The notes under the pieces: model-generated
Databases searched by the model: none
What the model saw: the letters and a program-made list of their open reading frames with translations, nothing else
What the model was told of the DNA's origin: nothing
NCBI GenBank assembly: GCA_031287395.1
Contig: JAITTA010000199.1
Span: 1 to 5,269 of the forward strand
Length of the DNA: 5,269 nt
DNA from: Dysgonamonadaceae bacterium
GTDB taxonomy: Bacteria; Bacteroidota; Bacteroidia; Bacteroidales; Azobacteroidaceae
Direction: 5' to 3'
Shown here: one piece after another, positions 1 through 5,269 of the stretch
How the letters are laid out: every line of letters starts with the position of its first letter
Position numbering within the stretch: position 1 is the first letter of the stretch
Position numbers and translations under genes: made by a program

Positions 1-1480
1 CTTGTCCTTTTCCGTAATTTTTATCGAATTTCCAGTCGGCTCCAACCTTGATATCATTCAGGATGTTTGTAGTCCGCAGGTTGAATCGTCCCATGGCCTT
101 CAGGAAAATATCCACCGGTTTCCCGTCCACCAGGAGATCCGATATGTATTTTGAAGGCAGGAAAATGGCATCGTGTTCTCCGACGTAATCCCCCTCAGGA
201 ATGAATGATGCCCGGTTCACCTGTATTAATCGGCTTTCCTTGATTTGATCCGATTGGTAATGAATGGAACCGCTTAATTCGAGACTTTTGAAAAAATGAT
301 TTTCCTTCATGTTCCATTCCAGTTTGTTGGAAAGTCCTATTTTATTGTATTCCGATTTATAAAAATCGTTGGTTGAGGATATTTCGGGATCATTTTTTTT
401 ATCATCAAAAGAACCGGTGTAATCCAGATTCAGATTCCAATTGAAATTGTAGTTGTCGTTTTCAAACAATTTCCGGAGGCGTGAAGATGCTGTAAAGCGT
501 TTGTAATTCAGATACGGATTTCGGGGATCTATCTGTGCGTCCAGCAGATCGAATCCGGTGTTGATACTCAAATTTTGGTCTTTAAAATCAATCCCTTTTC
601 CCAGGTACGCCAGTTTACTGAAACCGTCTGCTTTAAACCGTACTTCCCACGGAGATTTACCCCGTTTACGTCTGATATTGACCAATCCGCTTGTCAGGTC
701 TCCATATTCCACAGATGGGATACCCCGGACAATTTCCACACTTTCGATCTGGTCGGTCGAAATTGTGCGCATATCGATCCCTTTGCCAACAGTTTGCGGA
801 ACATTGGACTGGTTTCCTGATGTATATTGCATTTCGGCGGCCGTTGCGATTGGGATACCGTCTACGACGAAGGAAGTGCCTAAGGAAGAAATATCATATT
901 TTGAATCGGAATTCCCGACTTCTCTAAGTTTAATGAGGTTTGCCTGGTTTAGCTGAGGATCTTTAGACATTCCTCCCGGGAGTAATTCCAATAAGTCTGT
1001 AAAACTTGACGGTTGGAGGTGTTGCATGGCTTTCAGGTCAATTCTGGAAGAGGCCGTCATCTTTTTGGACTCGGAGGCTGTGACAACGACAGCATCCAGA
1101 TAAGTTTGATCGGCCTCCAGTCCGATCTCGGCAAATGTATCTTTAAACAATGATAAGGTCTCTTTTTTTGTCCGGTAACCAATATAAGAAATGGTGAATT
1201 TGTATTCTCCCGGACCGATACCCTTCAGATTCAATTGTCCTTTTTCGTCTGTTAGGGCAAAGTATTCGTTCCGGTCATTCTTTAAAGCAATAGACACAAA
1301 CTCCAAAGTCGATCGGGTATTTTTATCAAGTATTCGTAAATTCAGTGATACCGGTTTATCCGATTCGGCATAAGAAAACATACAGGAAAACAGAAATACA
1401 AGAAAATGGGTACATCTTGGAGAAAAAAGAACTTTCTCGAACCGTTTCCAAGTCGTTGTATTTGTGAACCTTTTTTTCAT
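1..1480 (-). CDS. TonB-dependent outer-membrane receptor, 3' end cut by window edge
   Basis: This reads as an outer-membrane active-transport receptor powered by TonB/ExbBD. From ATG at 1480 the frame stays open to base 2, giving 493 codons. A signal peptide has a long basic N-terminus (residues 1-22), a hydrophobic core (about 24-36) and likely cleavage after A38. Residues about 44-117 form a carboxypeptidase-regulatory-like beta-sandwich (TDEKGQLNLKGIGPGEY, then ISYIGY). A VVVTAS stretch at 131-136 precedes the plug domain, which shows DLLELLPGG, FVVDGIPIAT (204-213), IESVEIVRGIPSVEYGD (245-261) and TSGLVNIRRKRG (263-274). The beta-barrel begins near 275. Related receptors usually have 700-1000 residues, so the distal barrel lies outside the window. 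No STN domain is present, so sigma/anti-sigma signalling is unlikely, and no SusD partner lies beside it in this window. The gene starts 15 bases after the lipoprotein stop, so the two are probably cotranscribed. The ligand is unknown; a metal chelate or cofactor is an inference. Confidence 0.93.
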   Translation of the reverse strand, partial: MKKRFTNTTTWKRFEKVLFSPRCTHFLVFLFSCMFSYAESDKPVSLNLRILDKNTRSTLEFVSIALKNDRNEYFALTDEKGQLNLKGIGPGEYKFTISYIGYRTKKETLSLFKDTFAEIGLEADQTYLDAVVVTASESKKMTASSRIDLKAMQHLQPSSFTDLLELLPGGMSKDPQLNQANLIKLREVGNSDSKYDISSLGTSFVVDGIPIATAAEMQYTSGNQSNVPQTVGKGIDMRTISTDQIESVEIVRGIPSVEYGDLTSGLVNIRRKRGKSPWEVRFKADGFSKLAYLGKGIDFKDQNLSINTGFDLLDAQIDPRNPYLNYKRFTASSRLRKLFENDNYNFNWNLNLDYTGSFDDKKNDPEISSTNDFYKSEYNKIGLSNKLEWNMKENHFFKSLELSGSIHYQSDQIKESRLIQVNRASFIPEGDYVGEHDAIFLPSKYISDLLVDGKPVDIFLKAMGRFNLRTTNILNDIKVGADWKFDKNYGKGQ

Positions 1481-1495
1481 TGATTCAATAAAATT

Positions 1496-2038
1496 TTATT
1501 CCAGAATTTCATATTCCTGTCCGTCCATGTAATAAATGGAATAATAATCTTTATTATTATCTTTCATCCACTGACGCATTTCGTTGATGTTATTCAGCTC
1601 TGCCTGACAGGATTCTGCGGATCCGTCTTCTTTTTTCGCATGGACCTCCTTTTCCATTTGATCGATATATTCCTGGGACAAACGGCGTTCTTTAATAGTC
1701 CCTGTTGCCCGGATTTTTGAGCCTACCAGTTCGCGGTTGAATCCTCCGATATTTCCTTTGGCTTCGATACGCAGGGAAGCATTTTCGCTTTCGCCAACGA
1801 TAAAACAGCGTTTCCCGGAATGTTTACAGGTATGTGTGACATGTCCTACCGCTTTTACGGTTTTATCTACCAGTTGGTCTGCAACTTTCAAAAGGCTGTC
1901 AAGTTCGAAAACAGGAATGTCTGTCGATGCTGCCAATGTGTCGCCGGAAGTATTATTACCGCTATTTTCGGATGTTTGCTTACTACTGCATGAGAACAGT
2001 CCAATTGCAACAAGAGATACAAGAATCAGATTTTTCAT
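1496..2038 (-). CDS. OB-fold-like lipoprotein with Cys/His cluster
   Basis: This is a 180-residue secreted lipoprotein. It has a short signal, MKNLILVSLVAIGLFSC, with the lipidated cysteine at C17, followed by a Ser/Asn/Thr-rich linker (18-40). A helix at about 44-58 leads into a beta-rich stretch (60-118) with the rhythm of a small OB fold: KAVGHVTHTC, KRCFIVGE, ASLRIEAKG, GSKIRATGTIKE. At its centre is C71-K-H-S-G-K-R-C78, preceded by H66 and H69, a likely metal-binding or disulfide site. DUF4920-type periplasmic OB proteins have a comparable Cys-containing loop, but membership is my inference. The C-terminal part (121-165) is helical and charged, with a third cysteine at C144. It sits 15 bases upstream of the TonB receptor and in the same operon direction, so it probably acts at the outer membrane with that receptor as a ligand or metal carrier. 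The function is not established. The start is fixed by the signal peptide. Confidence 0.9.
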   Translation of the reverse strand: MKNLILVSLVAIGLFSCSSKQTSENSGNNTSGDTLAASTDIPVFELDSLLKVADQLVDKTVKAVGHVTHTCKHSGKRCFIVGESENASLRIEAKGNIGGFNRELVGSKIRATGTIKERRLSQEYIDQMEKEVHAKKEDGSAESCQAELNNINEMRQWMKDNNKDYYSIYYMDGQEYEILE

Positions 2039-2098
2039 ATGTAAATAATTTGTTTTTTAAAGGTCGTATGGAACTCGCGTCATGTTTATGCGTTTGGG

Positions 2099-2111
2099 TG
2101 CAAGTTTTGCA
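2099..2111. repeat. Perfect small inverted repeat in the gap before the lipoprotein gene
   Basis: TGCAA-GTT-TTGCA, a 5-base stem with a 3-base loop, lies in the 114-base gap between the DUF4857-like gene and the lipoprotein gene. It could be an RNA-processing or stabilising hairpin, or a small operator. It is not followed closely by a T-run on either strand, so it is not a convincing terminator. The rest of the gap (2039-2152) shows no clear promoter and no gene. Confidence 0.3.
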
Positions 2112-2152
2112 TGCTCGTTTCATACTTTGATATTTTATTTTTTTGTGATTGA

Positions 2153-3412
2153 TTATAGAATGATTTTATGACTGATATTTTTTCTTTTTGAGCCAACAGG
2201 AGTAATCAGTAATGCAAAAGCTCCTGCAATTCCTGTAAGTAATACAAATATTACGTTGAATATTAGGTTTTTACGAAAAGGCTTCCAAATCAGGAAAAGA
2301 ATGAATAAAAGTAGAATGTGTATTGCAAAAGCATAAAAACCGGTAAAATGTATCTTGGGTACAATATAATTGCTATCGGAATTTTTGAAAGTCAGGTATG
2401 CCGGGAATAACCATTGTGCATACTTATTCCATCTGTTTTCCGGGGCAGGAATAAAGCATTCATCCGCCTTTTGAAGTGTTTCCGTTTTCAGGGAGTACAC
2501 TTTTTTCCCTGTTTCGTTGTCTACGGATACAATCCAGTAAAGCAAATTGCCCACGACCATCAGGTGATCTTTTTCCAGGTTGAGTGGATCTATATCCAGT
2601 TTCAAAGGAACATAGTTGCCTCCGTTTTCTTCTAAAATATAAACTTGACCTTTTTTGTCAAAAACGAAGCCGTAGAAGCGTTTATCTATGACTTCCAGAA
2701 TAGAAAAATGGGCAATCTCCATCTGTTTGTTTATTTGGGTATTTTTCACATAAGGTTTTCCGTTGACCATTTTGAGATGAAACAATTTACCGTCGGCGTC
2801 TAAGGAAAAATAACCTTCGTCGTAAGGTTTTCGGATGTTCAGATTACCCGATGTCCATTGAGCCGGAAAAGAATAATCGTATTTTTCCAATGCAGATTGG
2901 AAAACGGCGCTTTTTTCCTCATTTATTTTATTCGTCCGGATATCGATAAATTCTATGTTTTTATTGAACCTGAATACATCCCCCGGAGATTCCAGGTTCA
3001 GTCGTTTAGGCAAAGATTCATACATGATATAAAGTCCTATTTCCGGGGTATTTATATCTTTTGGACTATACCGGAATACGACTTGCTTGGTGCGCAGGAT
3101 GCGGGGATCAATGGCTATCCCGTCAATAGAATCCGGCATTGTGCCGTTTGAATGTAATTGCCTGTAATTCAGTAACGGCATAACGGAATCGAATTGTTCC
3201 CTGGTATAAATTCTTCCGGATGCATCGTGCAGATTGTCTTTTCTGCCGTCGAATTCAGTGAAGCAAAACTCTCTCAACAACGAACTGTAATAAACAAACG
3301 GGTAACGATCCTGAGCGTAAGCCGCTTTCTTAACTAAGGCGGGAATTCCCCAGAAACCGATCGCTACAACGCAAAGTAATAATAGGACATATATTGTATT
3401 TTTATTTTTCAT
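2153..3412 (-). CDS. DUF4857-like membrane-anchored periplasmic protein
   Basis: This 419-residue protein has one N-terminal membrane helix (about 6-26), a large periplasmic part (27-355) and two C-terminal helices (about 358-376 and 383-405), then a basic tail. It resembles the Bacteroidota family I know as DUF4857. The matching features are IYTREQFDSVMPLLNYRQL (68-86), MPDSIDGIAIDPR (92-104), the FRYSPKDINTPEIGLY stretch (113-128), FIDIRTNKINEEKS (155-168) and DEGYFSLDADGKLFHLK (198-214). The stretch about 198-312 looks like successive beta-propeller-type strands with D-x-x-G turns. No catalytic motif is visible. It lies directly after the ABC permease, so it probably serves as the periplasmic or membrane partner of that transporter. 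An in-frame stop (TGA) lies three codons upstream of the ATG at 3412, which fixes the start. The biochemical function of the family is unknown to me. Confidence 0.87.
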   Translation of the reverse strand: MKNKNTIYVLLLLCVVAIGFWGIPALVKKAAYAQDRYPFVYYSSLLREFCFTEFDGRKDNLHDASGRIYTREQFDSVMPLLNYRQLHSNGTMPDSIDGIAIDPRILRTKQVVFRYSPKDINTPEIGLYIMYESLPKRLNLESPGDVFRFNKNIEFIDIRTNKINEEKSAVFQSALEKYDYSFPAQWTSGNLNIRKPYDEGYFSLDADGKLFHLKMVNGKPYVKNTQINKQMEIAHFSILEVIDKRFYGFVFDKKGQVYILEENGGNYVPLKLDIDPLNLEKDHLMVVGNLLYWIVSVDNETGKKVYSLKTETLQKADECFIPAPENRWNKYAQWLFPAYLTFKNSDSNYIVPKIHFTGFYAFAIHILLLFILFLIWKPFRKNLIFNVIFVLLTGIAGAFALLITPVGSKRKNISHKIIL

Positions 3413-3468
3413 TTTTTTTCTTCATTTACTGTTTTATTTTCATTTCCTTCATCTCTATTTCTTTCTTC
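3413..3468 (-). other. Purine-rich leader between permease and DUF4857-like gene
   Basis: This 56-base gap is almost all A and G on the coding strand. It carries AGGAAG- and AAGGAA-type stretches that could attract ribosomes. It also holds two tiny reading frames in series: ATG at 3452 to TAA at 3426 (8 codons), and then ATG at 3425, which runs 7 codons and ends at 3402 inside the start of the DUF4857-like gene. They may help keep ribosomes moving onto the next start, but they are too short to call genes. Confidence 0.3.
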
Positions 3469-4137
3469 CTATTGAGCTCCTTCTTTGAACCTGGATGTAG
3501 AGTAATATGTGAAAGAGAAACTGATGATAATGAATGCAATCAGTTCGGGCAGAAAGGTTGTAAAACCGCCTGATTTAGACGGAATGAAGAAAAATGACAG
3601 TGCGCATATGCCGGGGATTGCGTTTAATACCCGGTATTTCCAGACAGGTTCAAAGCTTACCCATGATGCGATCAGATATCCGGCCAGGCCTGCCAGAAAC
3701 CATGGAAGTGCGGATAAAGAATTGGCGCAGACTATTTCTGGCGGAAATAAAACTCTTAATCCGATCAACAGAGATCCGAAAGATGCGGATAATAAGATGA
3801 ACATGACGGTAAATCCATATCCCAACATAGCCGAAACAATAGATGATTCGGGCAACGGCAGATGCAAGGTCAATTTAAATCTTTTGTTTTGCATCTCAGG
3901 AGTATATTGATTGATGGCGAATAGTACCCCTGACAGGACAGGCAGGTATTTCATAAGTGTTAATAACGGGATGTCTTTCTGAATCACCGCTTCGACAAAG
4001 TCAACAGCTCCGGAAGTACGAAGCTGATGTAAAATGTCGATGAATATATAAGTAATTAACCCGGTAAAAATAATGAACAGTAAACCTGTCAGCCTCCGGG
4101 TTTTAATCCATTCTTTATAAAATATTGACTGATACAT
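3469..4137 (-). CDS. ABC-2 type transporter membrane subunit
   Basis: This 222-residue integral inner-membrane protein has about six predicted helices: residues 16-36, 59-77, 100-128, 142-162, 168-186 and 192-212. The N-terminus (FYKEWIKTRR) is the amphipathic cytoplasmic lead-in usual for ABC-2 permeases. The loop after helix 2 carries PEMQNKRFKLTLHLPLPES (80-98), matching the position of the 'RR...LLxLPxxR/S' loop through which ABC-2 permeases contact their ATPase. The protein is shorter than many ABC-2 permeases and has no large extracellular domain. It begins 13 bases after the ATPase stop, which makes an obligate pair very likely. It would work as a dimer with two ATPase copies. The transported substrate cannot be read from the sequence. 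NosY-like or YtrC/D-like proteins are the nearest analogues I can suggest, by architecture rather than by sequence identity. Confidence 0.88.
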   Translation of the reverse strand: MYQSIFYKEWIKTRRLTGLLFIIFTGLITYIFIDILHQLRTSGAVDFVEAVIQKDIPLLTLMKYLPVLSGVLFAINQYTPEMQNKRFKLTLHLPLPESSIVSAMLGYGFTVMFILLSASFGSLLIGLRVLFPPEIVCANSLSALPWFLAGLAGYLIASWVSFEPVWKYRVLNAIPGICALSFFFIPSKSGGFTTFLPELIAFIIISFSFTYYSTSRFKEGAQ

Positions 4138-4150
4138 ACATTCTATGAGA

Positions 4151-5035
4151 TTAATATTTTCCTGTAAGACCGATAAATGAATCCTCTAAAGACAATTTTT
4201 CCTCGGTTATGTCCTGTGGATTTAAACCCATGGATTCCAATATTGACTCTACATGTTCCATGGATTCGAATGAATAGGTTTCCCAATGGTTCCCGATTCG
4301 TTCCGTATTCCAAAGGTCCTTGTTGCCGGGGATTTCTTTGTCATGATTACTTTTAAACCTGAACCGCCGAAAATGATCCATAATATAATCCGTGGATTCA
4401 TGTAACAGGATACGGCCATAATCAAGAATGATACAATCGTCGATTAACATTTCCATGTCCTGGATGATGTGGGAAGTGAGGAATATCGTCTTATTTTCAG
4501 CGCCTGCATATTCTTTCAGGTATTCTACAAATAGACGGCGATACCCGGGGTCGAGGCCCATCGAGAAGTCGTCTAATATCAGTAATTCCGGATCTTGTGC
4601 AAATAGAAGTCCCAATGCCACTTGTGAACGTTGACCACACGACATGGTACTGATCCTTTGGGTAGGTCCGACTTTCAATTTTTTCAATAATTCATAGTAA
4701 GCTTCTTTCTTCCAATTCGGGAAAAACCGGCTGTAATATTTTTCAATTTGTCGTACATTGAAATAACTGTGCTGAATATGTCCTTCAAGCAACAGTCCGA
4801 TACGGCTTTTGGTTTGAGGAGACAGGTTCTCCATGTCTTCTCCAAACATACGGCAGATTCCGGAACGGGGTTTCAGATATCCATTGAGAATATTGATGAT
4901 AGTCGTTTTCCCTGTCCCGTTTTTACCCAATAAACCAAGAATCTTACCTTTTTTGACTTCAAAATTCAGGTTTTCATAAATGAGACGTTCACCATAATAA
5001 TGTGTGATGTTCTCGCAGTTAATGATTGTTTCCAT
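4151..5035 (-). CDS. ABC transporter ATP-binding protein
   Basis: This 294-residue cytoplasmic ATPase energises the membrane subunit encoded next to it. Walker A is GKNGTGKTT (37-45). The Q-loop region is IGLLLEGH (79-86), with Glu where Gln is typical. The signature is MSCGQ (131-135) in place of LSGGQ. Walker B is LLILDD (151-156), with Asp156 where the catalytic Glu normally stands. The D-loop is MGLDP (159-163) and the switch histidine is H189 in TSH. Residues about 212-294 form a C-terminal accessory domain ending in LSLEDSFIGLTGKY, an ending seen in CcmA/NatA/YtrB-style ATPases with a DUF4162-like tail. Length and order fit ABC-2 type systems. It is the first gene of the minus-strand operon and follows a recognisable promoter and a dyad. 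It is probably functional, since E-to-D at this site also occurs in other ABC proteins, but hydrolysis may be slower. Confidence 0.93.
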   Translation of the reverse strand: METIINCENITHYYGERLIYENLNFEVKKGKILGLLGKNGTGKTTIINILNGYLKPRSGICRMFGEDMENLSPQTKSRIGLLLEGHIQHSYFNVRQIEKYYSRFFPNWKKEAYYELLKKLKVGPTQRISTMSCGQRSQVALGLLFAQDPELLILDDFSMGLDPGYRRLFVEYLKEYAGAENKTIFLTSHIIQDMEMLIDDCIILDYGRILLHESTDYIMDHFRRFRFKSNHDKEIPGNKDLWNTERIGNHWETYSFESMEHVESILESMGLNPQDITEEKLSLEDSFIGLTGKY

Positions 5036-5041
5036 ATTGAT

Positions 5042-5058
5042 TCCCTGTAAATCAGGGA
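5042..5058 (-). promoter_or_regulatory. Dyad covering the ribosome-binding region of the ATPase gene
   Basis: The perfect 6-base inverted repeat TCCCTG-TAAAT-CAGGGA lies 6 bases upstream of the ATPase start. Read on the minus strand, the proximal arm is CAGGGA, the only Shine-Dalgarno-like sequence of the leader, so folding of the RNA would pair it. It could be a weak translational hairpin or a repressor site placed just after the promoter. The short stem and lack of a U-run argue against a terminator. Confidence 0.4.
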
Positions 5059-5081
5059 TTAAATGATCTTGAATAAGGTTA

Positions 5082-5112
5082 CAAATTTAGAGGTGATTTA
5101 TTTGTTCCGCAA
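5082..5112 (-). promoter_or_regulatory. Bacteroidetes-type promoter of the five-gene operon
   Basis: On the minus strand TTG (5112-5110) is followed by exactly 20 bases and then TAAATTTG (5089-5082), which fits the Bacteroidetes sigma-ABfr consensus TTTG-N19-21-TAnnTTTG; the first element reads ATTG. Transcription would start near 5075-5078 and give a leader of about 40 bases before the ATPase start at 5035. No other perfect TAnnTTTG was found in the gaps between the minus-strand genes, which supports one main promoter for the cluster. Confidence 0.6.
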
Positions 5113-5129
5113 TCCCATAAAGAAGGGAT
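5112..5129. promoter_or_regulatory. Second TCCC/GGGA dyad at the -33 element
   Basis: ATCCC-N8-GGGAT forms a 5-base inverted repeat with an 8-base spacer that abuts and overlaps the -33 TTG of the predicted promoter. Its arms resemble those of the dyad at 5042-5058 (TCCC and GGGA with a spacer of 8 versus 9 bases). Two similar dyads flanking a promoter could be operator sites of one regulator. Chance occurrence cannot be excluded. Confidence 0.3.
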
Positions 5130-5219
5130 ATTTTTAGCTTTTTTTATGTAAATATAGCATGATTATGTAGCATTTATATAGGATTGGGAAGTGTGGTTTT
5201 TACAAAATCATCAAAATTC

Positions 5220-5269
5220 ATGAGTTTAAAAATCAGGAGAGTTCTATACGGTCTTAAAAAAATAAATAA
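5220..5269 (+). CDS. Possible 5' fragment of a divergent gene at the right edge
   Basis: An ATG at 5220 opens a plus-strand frame of 16 codons (MSLKIRRVLYGLKKIN) that has no stop before the window ends. The frame is also open upstream to 5163. The fragment is basic and is not recognised. It has no Shine-Dalgarno sequence before the ATG, which is common in Bacteroidota, and no good plus-strand promoter is visible. If real, it would be transcribed divergently from the ABC operon and share the 5036-5219 regulatory region. The fragment is so short that it could be chance. Confidence 0.25.
   Translation, partial: MSLKIRRVLYGLKKIN

Larger units (their letters stand above)
5036..5219. other. AT-rich regulatory region upstream of the operon
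   Basis: This 184-base stretch separates the ATPase start from the possible divergent frame. It holds the predicted promoter and the two dyads listed separately. Beyond 5130 it is very AT-rich, with T-runs and TATA-like words, and I see no RNA gene or further repeat in it. Confidence 0.5.

Noticed and set aside
558..956. A 132-codon plus-strand frame across the receptor gene
   Set aside because: It lies opposite the conserved plug region of the TonB receptor, whose minus-strand translation has clear family motifs; the plus-strand product has no recognisable features.
1367..1384. Receptor C33 as a lipoprotein lipobox
   Set aside because: TonB-dependent receptors are normally not lipidated, Phe at -2 is unusual, and a type I cleavage site follows at A38.
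1481..1498. Lipoprotein and receptor genes being one fused frame, since both are in the same frame
   Set aside because: A TAA stop at 1498-1496 separates them, and the receptor has its own start and signal peptide; sharing a frame has a one-in-three chance.
2099..2111. Inverted repeat as a rho-independent terminator between DUF4857-like and lipoprotein genes
   Set aside because: The stem is only five bases, not GC-rich, and has no adjacent T-run in the direction of transcription.
3509..3910. A 133-codon plus-strand frame across the permease gene
   Set aside because: It is antisense to a membrane protein with well-formed helices, and its own translation is featureless.
5101..5136. Plus-strand promoter for the possible divergent gene (TTTG at 5101, TATTTTTA at 5129)
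   Set aside because: The spacer is 24 bases and the second element lacks the final G, so the match is too weak.
1..5269. CRISPR arrays, tRNA or rRNA genes, insertion sequences
   Set aside because: No regular direct repeats, no cloverleaf-like sequence and no transposase-like frame or terminal inverted repeats were seen.

Overview
The window looks like a piece of a Bacteroidota chromosome, most likely Bacteroidales. The evidence is a TonB-dependent receptor with an N-terminal carboxypeptidase-regulatory-like domain, a protein that reads as the Bacteroidota family DUF4857, a short lipoprotein signal of Bacteroidota style, moderate to low GC, AT-rich leaders with weak Shine-Dalgarno sequences, and a promoter of the Bacteroidetes TTG-N20-TAnnTTTG type.

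All well-supported genes lie on the minus strand and read from right to left as one probable operon. A promoter (5082-5112) and a dyad that overlaps the ribosome-binding region (5042-5058) lead into an ABC-transporter ATPase (5035-4151). An ABC-2 type membrane subunit follows (4137-3469, 13-base gap), then a DUF4857-like membrane-anchored periplasmic protein (3412-2153, 56-base purine-rich gap), an OB-fold-like lipoprotein with a Cys/His cluster (2038-1496, 114-base gap), and a TonB-dependent outer-membrane receptor (start 1480, 15-base gap). The receptor runs off the left edge with 493 codons visible. No gene was seen on the plus strand except a possible 5' fragment at the right edge (5220-5269).

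Together the genes could form an envelope-spanning system: an outer-membrane receptor, a lipoprotein that could carry a ligand or metal, a large periplasmic domain held by three membrane helices, and a one-ATPase/one-permease ABC module. The layout recalls NosDFY-type ABC modules paired with a periplasmic partner and a lipoprotein. The substrate cannot be read from the sequence. Iron, heme, copper or another cofactor is a reasonable guess, because the receptor has no SusD partner here and the lipoprotein carries a possible metal or redox motif. The most interesting points are this unassigned module, the Cys/His motif of the lipoprotein, the repeated TCCC/GGGA dyads at the promoter, and the altered nucleotide-binding motifs of the ATPase.
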